Source of the DNA: an uncultured Collinsella sp.
Lineage (GTDB): Bacteria > Actinomycetota > Coriobacteriia > Coriobacteriales > Coriobacteriaceae
DNA length: 55,005 bases
Assembly: GCA_900549085.1 (NCBI GenBank)
Contig: URMO01000005.1
Location: 1-55,005, forward strand
Reading direction: 5' to 3'
Positions 1 through 7,674 of this stretch are shown piece by piece. A program made the position numbers and the translations under genes. Every line of letters begins with the position of its first letter. Within the stretch, counting starts at the first letter, position 1. Under the pieces are notes generated by a model. It worked only from the letters and a program-made list of their open reading frames with translations, was not told the DNA's origin and searched no databases.

Positions 1-68
1 GGGCGGCTTCCATGACGCTCCTTACGGCGTCGGCAAGGAGCTGGCCAACGCGGCGCCCCTCATCATGA
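1..68. other. Edge sequence of uncertain origin
   Basis: The frame of the neighbouring SecG protein breaks down here after a run that matches SecG well. The first ~68 bases are GC-rich and open in frames on both strands, with no recognisable product. They may be the rest of a divergent secG, or a short piece from another source joined near position 68. I cannot tell which from so few bases. Confidence 0.3.
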
Positions 69-260
69 CCACACGACGATCACGACGGCCATCGTCCACG
101 TAAATTTCTCCAGGAAATCCGAAGTCTGGCGAACGCCCATCACCTGGTTCGAAGCGCCGAAATTGGCAGCCATGCCGCTTTTGGGATTCTGAACGAGTAC
201 AGCCAGAATGATGAGAATACTTGCAACCAGAATCAGAATGATACAAAGAGTGTATAACAT
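63..260 (-). CDS. secG: Preprotein translocase subunit SecG, 3' end abnormal
   Basis: SecG is the small two-helix subunit of the SecYEG channel that assists export of unfolded proteins across the inner membrane. The 65-residue product starts MLYTLCIILI and has one clear membrane helix. A loop follows with the family hallmark VQNPKSGMAANFG, then the conserved segment around GVRQTSDFLEK and the beginning of a second helix. Bacteroidales SecG proteins are usually over 100 residues, with a complete second helix and a polar tail. Here the frame stops right after TMAVVIVVWS, so the second helix is cut. The break lies only 60 bases from the window edge and may be a sequence join rather than a true truncation. 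It lies downstream of the TPR protein gene on the same strand, as is common in Bacteroidales. Confidence 0.75.
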   Translation of the reverse strand: MLYTLCIILILVASILIILAVLVQNPKSGMAANFGASNQVMGVRQTSDFLEKFTWTMAVVIVVWS

Positions 261-276
261 GTTCCTATCGTTTTAA

Positions 277-759
277 TTATTTATTTGCGATTTTGTCAAT
301 AAGCGACGCAAAGTAAACACTTTTTTCCGGATTTAACAAACTTAATTTGCGATAAATGGCGATTGCTTCGTCGCAAAGCCCCTGGGCCAGGTAGATTTCC
401 GCCAGATCCTCCGTAACGAGGTCGTCGTCACCGCTCAATTCGGCCTCGGTGCGGACCTCTTCAACGACTTCGCCCTCCTCGGCCACGATCCGATGCCCCC
501 CCTCCTTCAGGAAACGGTCGATCAGGTCGGCAGGCGAAAGCGCACAAAGCGCCTCCCGATCGACCGTGAACCGTCCGAGCGGCAGCAGACGCGACACCGC
601 CGCGATCGACACCCGACGGTCGGAACGCCCGGTTTGAAGCACGCGCAGGATACGGGCGGGAGTAAACCACTCGTAACGCCCGACGAGCGCATCGAGCTGC
701 GCTTCATCGACCGGGCCTACCGTGCCTCCGGACATCGTATATTCCTTGAAATCCGCCAT
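277..759 (-). CDS. Small TPR-containing protein, Bacteroidales type
   Basis: A 160-residue soluble protein of unknown function. Its C-terminal third (about residues 115-158) looks like a single tetratricopeptide-type helix pair: it has DLAEIYLAQGLCDEAIAIY, then a proline-containing turn (LNPEKS) and the ending YFASLIDKI. The N-terminal part has no motif I recognise. It lies between lptE and secG on the minus strand, only 3 bases after lptE. Proteins of this kind accompany lptE and secG in Bacteroidales, so it probably works near the envelope or secretion machinery, but that is inference from position only. Confidence 0.75.
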   Translation of the reverse strand: MADFKEYTMSGGTVGPVDEAQLDALVGRYEWFTPARILRVLQTGRSDRRVSIAAVSRLLPLGRFTVDREALCALSPADLIDRFLKEGGHRIVAEEGEVVEEVRTEAELSGDDDLVTEDLAEIYLAQGLCDEAIAIYRKLSLLNPEKSVYFASLIDKIANK

Positions 760-762
760 CCG

Positions 763-1281
763 CTACCAGTTTGCCGCCGATGCCTGGAAAATGTCCGTCA
801 CCAGTTTATCGACGATTTGGGGGATCAGTTCGCCCTCGATTTCATTCAGCAGTTTCGAAGAATCGAAATCCTCGAACGCCGAAAACGTCTTTTTCCACGA
901 CATGCTCTCGTCCACCGCATTGGTGAAGCGCACATTGACGGTAATGGTCAATCGGTTCAACAGGGCCGTTTCGGACGAACCCGAAACCGAAGCCGTCGTC
1001 GAAGTATAACCGGTGATCTCGCCTTCGAAAGCGAAATCGCCGCCTTCGTCCACCTGCGTCAAACGCGTCTGGCGCGTAAACTTGTCCCGCAAGGCATCCG
1101 TCAGCGTCGAGCTCAGGATCGGAGCCACCATCGGGGCGTTGTTCGGGAAGTAGGCCACACTGAAGGTCTTGGCATCGGGCGGAATCGAAGCGCCCGACAA
1201 CGAATAGTTCACCTTGTACCCGCAACCGGCCAGCAAGAGGCCCGCTGCGACGACGATCGCATATTTGAGTACAGCTTTCAT
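763..1281 (-). CDS. lptE: LPS-assembly lipoprotein LptE
   Basis: LptE is an outer-membrane lipoprotein that plugs the LptD barrel and helps place lipopolysaccharide in the outer leaflet. The 172-residue product begins with a typical lipoprotein signal: a basic start, a hydrophobic core and a lipobox LLAGC with the modified cysteine at about residue 20, followed by GYKVNYSLSG. The body has the alternating pattern of the short Bacteroidetes LptE family, including a stretch on DALRDKFTRQTRL and an extended beta region with FEGEITGY. A protein of this kind makes sense only in a diderm bacterium. That conflicts with the monoderm gene content right of position 3,080 and is strong evidence that this end of the window comes from another organism. 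It lies 20 bases after the sigma-54 activator. Confidence 0.85.
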   Translation of the reverse strand: MKAVLKYAIVVAAGLLLAGCGYKVNYSLSGASIPPDAKTFSVAYFPNNAPMVAPILSSTLTDALRDKFTRQTRLTQVDEGGDFAFEGEITGYTSTTASVSGSSETALLNRLTITVNVRFTNAVDESMSWKKTFSAFEDFDSSKLLNEIEGELIPQIVDKLVTDIFQASAANW

Positions 1282-1301
1282 TCGATTATAAACGATATTT
1301 T

Positions 1302-2513
1302 TCAGGAGTTCTCGTCGATGCCGAGCTCCTTGATTTTACGGTAAAGAGTTCTCTCCGACATAAACAGCTCGGCAGCGGCTTCCCGGCGGCGGCCGTTGTT
1401 GCGCCGCAGGGCCCGAAGGATCTGCTCCCGCAGCACATCGGCTTTGGTCAGTTCCCGCGAAGGCTGTTCATCGACCACCTCCTCGCTCTCCGTATAGTCC
1501 GGAGAAGCGATACTGTGGGCGGAAGCCGGCAACAACCCCGCCAGGTCTTTGGTCGGCTCGGCAGGACGCTCGGCACGCTGCATCAGCTCGGTAAGCATCC
1601 GCTTCAGGTCATTGACGTCGGCCCGCAGGTCGAAAAGCACTTTCTAACGCAACTCTCGTTCGAAAGACACGCCGTCGCCCGGACCGCTATGCAAGGCCGT
1701 ACTCATCGACGTAGATGCTCCGCTTTGAGATTGTGCGGGCAGGTACTTCGTCAGGATGGCAGGCGTAATGAGCCGCGCCTCCTCGATGGCCGAAATCTGT
1801 TCGGCGACATTTTTCAACTGACGGATATTGCCCCGCCAATAGTAATTCTCCAGCATCTGCCGGGCCTCGGGGTCCAGAGAAATAGCCGGCATACGGTACT
1901 GGGCCGCTACATCGGCCGCGAACTTGCGGAAAAGCAAGAAAATATCCTCCTTCCGTTCCCGCAGAGGAGGCACCTGGATCGGCACCGTATTGAGCCGGTA
2001 ATAGAGATCCTCGCGGAAACGCCCCGCCTGGATCGCATCCTGCAAATTCGTATTCGTCGCCGCCACCACGCGCACGTTGGTCTTCTGCACCTTGGCCGAA
2101 CCGACGCGGATGAACTCGCCGGTCTGCAACACACGCAACAACCGCACCTGGGTCGAATGAGGCAGCTCGGCCACCTCGTCCAGAAAGATCGTCCCGCCGT
2201 CCGCCTCCTCGAAATAACCCTTGCGGGCTTCGACTGCTCCGGTGAAGGCCCCCTTCTCGTGTCCGAACAATTCGGAATCGATCGTTCCTTCGGGAATGGC
2301 GCCGCAGTTCACGGCGATATATTTATTGTGTTTACGTGCCGAATAGGCATGGATCACCTGCGGGAAAAACTCCTTGCCGACGCCGCTTTCACCCGTAACG
2401 AGTACCGAAAGATCGGTCGGCGCCACACGCAGGGCAACCTCCAGCGCACGATTGAGCGCCTCGGAGTTGCCGATGATCCCGAAACGGTTTTTTATGGATG
2501 TCAGATCTGTCAT
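1302..2513 (-). pseudogene. Sigma-54-dependent activator interrupted by an in-frame amber codon
   Basis: Encodes an AAA+ activator of sigma-54 RNA polymerase without a receiver domain. The first 289 codons carry Walker A GESGVGKE near residue 43, the sigma-54 contact loop GAFTGA, Walker B GTIFLDEV and the arginine-finger region FREDLYYRLN. A TAG codon at 1644-1646 then ends the frame. The next codons continue in the same frame as KVLFDLRADVNDLK and end with a Fis-type helix-turn-helix (REAAAELFMSERTLYRKI). Related proteins have one residue, usually tyrosine, where the TAG stands, so a single base change (TAC or TAT to TAG) explains it. If real, the cell makes an ATPase without its DNA-binding domain. 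A GTG at 1640 could allow re-initiation. Sequencing error is also possible. Confidence 0.8.
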
Positions 2514-2554
2514 TCCTACTCAATCAATCCGGTTTTACAGCCAATACCGGCAAA

Positions 2555-3076
2555 CTATTCCTGATTCGTATCCGGAACGGGCTCCACACCCCCGTCCGTT
2601 CCGGCAGCCACGGGCTCCGGCACGGCAGGTGCGAGTTGTTCGAGGTATTCGCGCTCCAGACGCTCGATCTTCGCCCGGCGCAGATAACCGTAAACGATGA
2701 CGCCTACGGCCAGCACAGCGACCACGATGGCGATGACCATAAATTTATCGATCCTCCGGCGGGGCTTGGAACCCACATAGGTATATCCCTCGGTGGTTTT
2801 AAGCGGTTTGCCGTATTGCAATCCCTTTACATAAGGTGCGGGTTTGCGCTTGGCAGAAACGGAAATCCGAGGTTCGGAAATACCGTCGTCGATTACAGGA
2901 GAAGCCTTCGCTTCGGAACGGGATCGCACACGGGGTGCAACGGACTCCGCAGACGCAGCGACGGAAGCGGGATGAGAAGCTGCGGCCGAGGAAATCTTAT
3001 TTCCTTCCTCCGGAGCCGATTCCCCGGCAACAGGTCCCGCAGCAACAGACGTGGCCGGAGCCGCCTGAAAGACGAT
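2555..3076 (-). CDS. C-terminal part of a Bacteroidales membrane protein, cut by the junction
   Basis: About 173 codons of a protein I do not recognise, read from the junction toward 2555. The visible part begins with a low-complexity region rich in Ala, Ser and Pro. A basic stretch (SAKRKPAPYVKGLQYGKP, then PRRRIDKF) precedes one transmembrane helix (MVIAIVVAVLAVGVIVYGYL). A short charged segment (RAKIERLEREYLEQL) and an acidic proline-rich tail ending DTNQE follow. It sits 41 bases upstream of the sigma-54 activator on the same strand. Its true N-terminus is missing: on the other side of about 3,076 the frame encodes ribonucleotide reductase. The apparent 821-residue fusion therefore should not be annotated as one protein. 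Confidence 0.6.
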   Translation of the reverse strand: MVFQAAPATSVAAGPVAGESAPEEGNKISSAAASHPASVAASAESVAPRVRSRSEAKASPVIDDGISEPRISVSAKRKPAPYVKGLQYGKPLKTTEGYTYVGSKPRRRIDKFMVIAIVVAVLAVGVIVYGYLRRAKIERLEREYLEQLAPAVPEPVAAGTDGGVEPVPDTNQE

Positions 3077-3090
3077 GGCACCGCCCGGCG
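3060..3090. other. Likely chimeric contig junction
   Basis: To the right, NrdD follows its family through ITNSYHVHV, FDKLKFEGMFQQL and SPGGAI. To the left, the frame continues into an alanine/proline-rich membrane protein with no relation to NrdD, replacing the expected Zn-binding and glycyl-radical C-terminus. The genes also change from diderm Bacteroidales types (lptE) to monoderm actinobacterial types. The exact base cannot be fixed by eye; about 3,075 is my best estimate. Confidence 0.85.
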
Positions 3091-4990
3091 AAAGCTGCTG
3101 GAACATGCCCTCAAACTTGAGCTTATCGAAAGCATCAATCTCCTCGGACACATGGACGTGGTAGCTGTTGGTAATGTAGCCCTTGTCCGTCACACCCGGA
3201 ATAATGCCAAAACGACGCTGCAGGCACTTGGCGAACTTGTAGGTCGTCGACTCAAGCGGGGTACCGTACAGCGAGAAGTCGATATCGCTTTCGGCCTTCC
3301 ACTCGGCGCATTTGTCGTTCATGTGCTGCATGACGGCCATGGCAAACGGCGTGCCTTCCTTCTCGGTGTGACTGTGGCCCGTCATGTACTTGACGCACTC
3401 ATACAGACCGGCATACCCCAGGCTGATGGTGGAATAGCCGCCCACGAGCAGTTTGTCGATCGTCTCGCCCTTCTTAAGGCGCGCCAGGGCGCCGTACTGC
3501 CACAGAATCGGTGCGGCATCCGAAAGCGTGCCCATCAGGCGCTCATGACGGCACAGCAGGGCACGATGGCACAGCTCAAGGCGCTCGTCGAAGATCTTCC
3601 AGAACTTGTCCATGTCCTGATGCGAGCTCAGTGCGACATCGGGCAAGTTGATGGTCACAACACCCTGGTTAAAGCGGCCATAGTACTTAGGTTTGGTCGG
3701 GTCATAGTTCAGCGCGTTGGCAACATTGTTAAAGCCGTTGCCCGAACGGTCGGGCGTCAGGAAGCTGCGGCAACCCATGCAGGTGTAGCAATCGCCATTG
3801 CCGGCGGTCTCACCCTTAGACAGCTTGAGCTCACGCATCTTCTTCTCAGAGATGTAGTCGGGCACCATGCGCTTGGCGGTGCACTTGGCAGCCAGCTGGG
3901 TCAGGTAGAAGTACGGGGAATTCTCGTGAACGTTATCGTCCTCGAGCACGTAGATAAGCTTGGGGAATGCCGGGGTAATCCACACGCCAGCCTCGTTCTT
4001 AACGCCCTCGTAGCGCTGGCGAAGCGTCTCCTCCACGATCATGGCAAGGTCGTGCTTCTCCTGAGGCGTACGAGCCTCGTTAAGATACATAAAGACCGTC
4101 ACGAACGGCGCCTGGCCATTCGTGGTCATAAGGGTCACGACCTGATACTGAATCGTCTGGACGCCGCGACGAATCTCATCGCGCAGGCGATCCTCAACGA
4201 CCTCACGGACCTTCTCGGCAGACGCAGAGACGCCAAGCTCCTCGAGCTCGCGGGCAACCTCGCCGCGAATCTTCTGACGGCTCACCTCGACAAACGGAGC
4301 CAGGTGGGTCAGCGAAATCGACTGACCGCCATACTGGGAAGAGGCGACCTGCGCGATGATCTGCGTCGCGATATTGCAAGCAGTCGAAAAGCTGTGCGGC
4401 TTCTCGATCAGCGTGCCCGAGATAACGGTGCCATTCTGGAGCATATCCTCCAGGTTCACCAGGTCACAGTTATGCATGTGCTGGGCAAAGTAGTCCGAAT
4501 CGTGGAAGTGAATCAGGCCCTCGTTGTGGGCATCCACGATCTCCTGGGGCAGCAGCACGCGCTGCGTCAGGTCCTTGGAAATCTCGCCGGCCATGTAGTC
4601 GCGCTGAACGGAGTTGACAGTCGGGTTCTTGTTGGAGTTCTCCTGCTTGACCTCTTCGTTATTGCACTCAATCAGCGACAGAATCTTGTCATCGGTCGTG
4701 TTCTTTTGGCGCTTCAGGCTCTGAACATAGCGGTAGATGATGTAGTGGCGGGCGACCTCGTAGCAGTCGAGACGCATAATCTCGTCCTCGACCAGATCCT
4801 GGATCTCCTCGACCGATACGGTGTGGCCGGCCTTCTCACATGCCTCGGCGACGTTTTGTGCCGCATAGATTACCTGGCGGTCGGTAAGGCGAGAGCCTTC
4901 CTCGACCTCCAAGTTTGCGGCGCGGATCGCATTGACGATCTTATCGATGTCAAAGGTAACCTCGGTGCCGCTGCGCTTGATGATCTTCAT
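3077..4990 (-). CDS. nrdD: Anaerobic ribonucleoside-triphosphate reductase, 3' end lost
   Basis: Class III ribonucleotide reductase, the oxygen-sensitive glycyl-radical enzyme that makes deoxynucleotides under anaerobic conditions. I chose ATG at 4990 (MKIIKRSGTEV), preceded by AGAGG. An ATG 30 bases further upstream lacks a good ribosome site. Residues 1 to about 95 form the ATP-cone that senses ATP/dATP. The central barrel follows, with HIHFHD-type residues (GLIHFHDSDYF) and an MGCRSFL segment near residue 400 that fits the active-site cysteine region. About 638 residues are present. The C-terminal zinc site (two CxxC pairs) and the glycyl-radical loop (RxxGY) are absent because the sequence switches to another organism at about 3,076. 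The activase gene nrdG, often next downstream, would have been lost by the same join. The promoter carries NrdR boxes. Confidence 0.93.
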
Positions 4991-5214
4991 CCTCTTGCCT
5001 CTTTCGCATCGTAGCCTCATTGCGCTTCAGGGCCAAACGATGCCCGGCAGGGCTTGCCCCTGTCTTGCGGCGCCGTCGCGCAATCTGTGTTCTCGATAAC
5101 CATAGGCCCTCATGCGGACAATCCTCGCAGCCATTCAAGGGGCCCAAAGATCTATCCAAATGGGGCGAATAAGGTTCTCGTTCTCTGTCCGCTATCTATC
5201 ATACGACAAAGAGG

Positions 5215-5262
5215 CATCTATATCCTGTATTCTTTTTTTAGGTCAAACACAACATATAGTGT
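5215..5262 (-). promoter_or_regulatory. nrdD promoter with tandem NrdR boxes
   Basis: Box 1 at 5247-5262 (ACACAACATATAGTGT) matches the published NrdR consensus acaCwAtATaTwGtgt at all but one position. Box 2 at 5215-5230 (CATCTATATCCTGTAT) is weaker but keeps the core. Their starts are 32 bp apart, the three-helical-turn spacing typical of NrdR pairs. Between and over them lies a minus-strand promoter: -35 TTGACC at 5246-5241, an 18 bp spacer and -10 TATAGA at 5222-5217. Bound NrdR would cover the -10 and abut the -35. The transcript would have a leader of about 220 bases before nrdD. Confidence 0.8.
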
Positions 5263-5571
5263 TTCAGCAGGTCAAAGCAATTGGTCAATTTGCAGACGCA
5301 TTAATTATGAGGGCTTCTTGGCAAGTCGGTAAAACGTTACCAGCACGGCTACCTGCATGGCAGTTATAAAACCCCCTTGTCAAGCCGCTGACAAATCCTA
5401 CCAAAACCAAGCCACTCACGCCAAAAGATTCCAAAAGATTATGCTTGACCAACATGTTGCGGTCACGATGGGCCAGGACACATGCAATCTGCCGGCACCC
5501 CTACGGGATGCGAAGACTATCGCGTACAGACCTTGGATCAATATTTGGTGACTTTTTTGGCGGCGTGCTTG
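5263..5571. other. Intergenic stretch without recognised gene
   Basis: About 310 bases between the nrdD promoter region and the tRNA-Val terminator. It is AT-richer than its surroundings, with only short open frames lacking convincing ribosome sites. I see no RNA gene or repeat in it. Confidence 0.5.
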
Positions 5572-5614
5572 GTGGCAAAAAACAAAACAGCTCAGAGGAC
5601 ATAGCCTCTGAGCT
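5572..5614 (-). terminator. Intrinsic terminator of tRNA-Val
   Basis: A perfect 10 bp stem, AGCTCAGAGG (5589-5598) with CCTCTGAGCT (5605-5614) and a 6-base loop. On the minus strand a T-rich run (TTTTGTTTTTT) follows. It lies 10 bases past the tRNA 3' end. Confidence 0.9.
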
Positions 5615-5623
5615 GCGAACATT

Positions 5624-5698
5624 TGGTGGGCGTTAGAAGATTTGAACTTCTGACCTCTTCCGTGTCAGGGAAGCGCTCTCCCCCTGAGCTAAACGCCC
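5624..5698 (-). tRNA. tRNA-Val (GAC)
   Basis: Read on the minus strand, a complete cloverleaf: acceptor GGGCGTT pairing with AACGCCC, D-arm GCTC/GAGC, an anticodon stem CTTCC/GGAAG with loop CTGACAC (anticodon GAC), and a T-arm with loop TTCAAAT. The CCA end is encoded at 5626-5624. It has its own promoter and terminator. Confidence 0.97.
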
Positions 5699-5727
5699 GA
5701 TCAAGGGTGCGCGAGTGCGCAGGGAAT

Positions 5728-5756
5728 AATATAACGGAGCTCCCGCCCAGTGGCAA
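5728..5756 (-). promoter_or_regulatory. Promoter of tRNA-Val
   Basis: On the minus strand, -35 TTGCCA (5756-5751), a 17 bp spacer, and -10 TATATT (5733-5728). The -10 lies about 30 bases before the tRNA 5' end. Confidence 0.75.
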
Positions 5757-5928
5757 GAACTATTTTTTAAAAAGCGGCGATTTGCGACCCTATCCGCCCC
5801 GATGTAGCGCGAACAGCACGCGGAAAGTCGCGTTTGTACCCCCGACGAACAGCACATTCGCGTAGAATAACTCCATTATGGGCAAATGGTGTCCAGGCAG
5901 TTTACAACACGGCATCTGGGGGAGGGGC

Positions 5929-6813
5929 ATGTCGGACGCGCGTTCGCTGCAAAAACAGTTCAATCGCATGCTCGCCACGTTGCTGGTGGCCCTTGCTGCT
6001 GCCGGAGCCGTAACGTATGCCTGGTACATCTACAATGCCAACCGCCATATCACCGACGTCAAGATGGCCGCGGGCACGGGCGTCACCTTCCTTATCTCCA
6101 ACGAGTACGACGGCGAATACAAGACCAACGCCGGTTTGAGCTTTGCGGGCCTGCTTGATCCCGTCTCGACCGACAACGTGCTCAACGGCTTCCAAAAGGT
6201 AACGGGCTTTACCGGCGGAACCACGCAGGATTCGCTGTTTGCCAGCATGTTTGGCGCGGCCGAGCATTCCGACTATTACAAGACCTCCCTGTACCTGGCC
6301 ACCAACTCGGCCGCAACCGACGTGTACCTGTCGGGCATCGACTTTACCGAGCAAGATCCGGCAAACCCCATCTCCACCGCCCTGCGCGTGGGGCTGGTTG
6401 CCTATGCTCCGGGGCAGGGCGACACCGTTACGGGCCAGTACGTCTTTGAGGTCTCGGGCGAGCACAATCCCCAGGCGCGCTACAACACGCTTGACGGCAA
6501 GGATGCCGGCGAGAACGAGCAGAACCACCTGGTGCTCGACAGCAGCCGCTCCGATGGCGCCACGGTTCATTTTGACCAGCTGACCAGCGCAAACTTCTGC
6601 GACTACTACGAAGACACCGGCATCGTGGGCCTCAAGGAGGCCACGACCAAGATCTGCAGCCTGCCAGCCGCCGCCAAGGGCGCCGACCGTAGCACGCCCG
6701 TGCGCGTGGATGTGTACGTGTGGCTGGAAGGCTGCGACCCCGACTGCACCAACAACCTAGCCGCCACCAGCCTGCAATCGCTGGCGCTGCGCTTTGCCGG
6801 CAAACGTTCGTAA
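5929..6813 (+). CDS. SipW-type exported protein 1 (TasA/CalY-like)
   Basis: A 294-residue secreted protein, first of four related genes. I chose ATG at 5929 (MSDARSLQKQ), preceded by GGAGGGG; an ATG at 5878 has no ribosome site. The N-terminus has a helix ending in GAVTYAWYIYNANRH. The TYAW[FY] signature after a hydrophobic stretch marks substrates of SipW-type signal peptidases. The mature part is rich in Thr, Ser, Asp and Asn with a beta-rich pattern. Near the end it has VYVWLEGCDPDCTNN, a motif shared in altered form by all four paralogs. By family analogy (TasA, camelysin) it is a surface or matrix protein that may form fibres. Two signal peptidases lie downstream in the same run of genes. 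No sortase signal is visible. Confidence 0.8.
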   Translation: MSDARSLQKQFNRMLATLLVALAAAGAVTYAWYIYNANRHITDVKMAAGTGVTFLISNEYDGEYKTNAGLSFAGLLDPVSTDNVLNGFQKVTGFTGGTTQDSLFASMFGAAEHSDYYKTSLYLATNSAATDVYLSGIDFTEQDPANPISTALRVGLVAYAPGQGDTVTGQYVFEVSGEHNPQARYNTLDGKDAGENEQNHLVLDSSRSDGATVHFDQLTSANFCDYYEDTGIVGLKEATTKICSLPAAAKGADRSTPVRVDVYVWLEGCDPDCTNNLAATSLQSLALRFAGKRS

Positions 6814-6824
6814 GGGGGCTAGGG

Positions 6825-7661
6825 ATGAGTGCATCCAACATCAAAGATATCCTAGGTTCGCGCCGTCGCATGGTTGCCGCGGCCGCATGGATGTTGGTGC
6901 TGGTAGCTGCCCTGAGCGCCGCCACCTACGCCTGGTTTAGCAACTCGCGCTACACCAACGTGACGCCCGTGGCACACACGGTAAGCGACGAGGGCTCCGA
7001 CCTGCAGATTGGCCTTTCGGCCAACGGGCCCTGGGGCACAACGGCCACGCTTGCCGCCGCTGACAAGACGCTCTATCCCATCTCGACGTCAGACCTTTCC
7101 CGCTTTTGGCGCGGCACGTTCCAAAACGCCGCGGGCATCACGACCGACTACGCCGACTGCACCGCGCAGCTGGACGACTATGCTCTTTCGGGGACGCTGT
7201 ACCTTAAGGGCGGCGACAGCGCGCTCAACGTGTACCTGTATCCGGGCCAGATGAGCGTGACGAGCGACCCGCAGCTGCTGGCCGCACTGCGCCTGGGTCT
7301 GGTAATTACGACCCAGTCGGGTACGCAAACGCATATCTTTACCTGCGACGACCTGGGCAGCACCGCGGGTGCCACCAGCAGGCGCACCACCGCGCAAGAC
7401 GGCGTGGTTGTGGCAGCGGGCGCCTCGGGCTGGACCTACACCGCCGACCCTGCGCGCTCCATAAGCGCCTACAGCATGGACGGCACCGGCGACACGCCCA
7501 CGGCGCGCGCGGGCGCCACGCCCATCTGCACGCTGGTCGCCAACGAGGTGGCGAGCGTTCGCTACGTTGTGTACATGGAAGGCTGCGACGCCAATTGCAT
7601 CGACGAGGCCCAGGCCCGCGATGTGGTGTTGCAGCTTGCCTTTGCCGCGGCCAAGGCATAA
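6825..7661 (+). CDS. SipW-type exported protein 2 (TasA/CalY-like)
   Basis: 278 residues from ATG 6825 (MSASNIKDIL), with AAGGGGG upstream and only 11 bases after the previous stop. The signal region ends in the diagnostic LSAATYAWFSNSRYTNVTPV near residues 27-45. The mature protein is a beta-type Thr/Asp/Ala-rich domain with SDLSRFWRGTF and a repeated pattern of LYPISTSDL seen also in paralog 3 (LYPVSTFDL). The C-terminal motif is YVVYMEGCDANCIDEAQ, keeping both cysteines of the EGCDxxC pair. It is probably secreted through Sec and cleaved by one of the two local SipW-like peptidases. Its role beyond surface localisation cannot be read from sequence. Confidence 0.8.
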   Translation: MSASNIKDILGSRRRMVAAAAWMLVLVAALSAATYAWFSNSRYTNVTPVAHTVSDEGSDLQIGLSANGPWGTTATLAAADKTLYPISTSDLSRFWRGTFQNAAGITTDYADCTAQLDDYALSGTLYLKGGDSALNVYLYPGQMSVTSDPQLLAALRLGLVITTQSGTQTHIFTCDDLGSTAGATSRRTTAQDGVVVAAGASGWTYTADPARSISAYSMDGTGDTPTARAGATPICTLVANEVASVRYVVYMEGCDANCIDEAQARDVVLQLAFAAAKA

Positions 7662-7674
7662 GGGGGCGAGCAAT

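Noticed and set aside
1302..4990. The sigma-54 activator as regulator of nrdD
   Set aside because: They come from different organisms by gene content; a NrdR-controlled promoter explains nrdD.
2555..5020. A single 821-residue NrdD-membrane protein fusion
   Set aside because: The C-terminal part has no relation to NrdD, removes essential elements of the enzyme, and coincides with a change of organism type.
5624..5698. tRNA-Val as an integration site for the SipW locus
   Set aside because: The locus lies on the 5' side of the tRNA and I see no integrase or repeated tRNA end.
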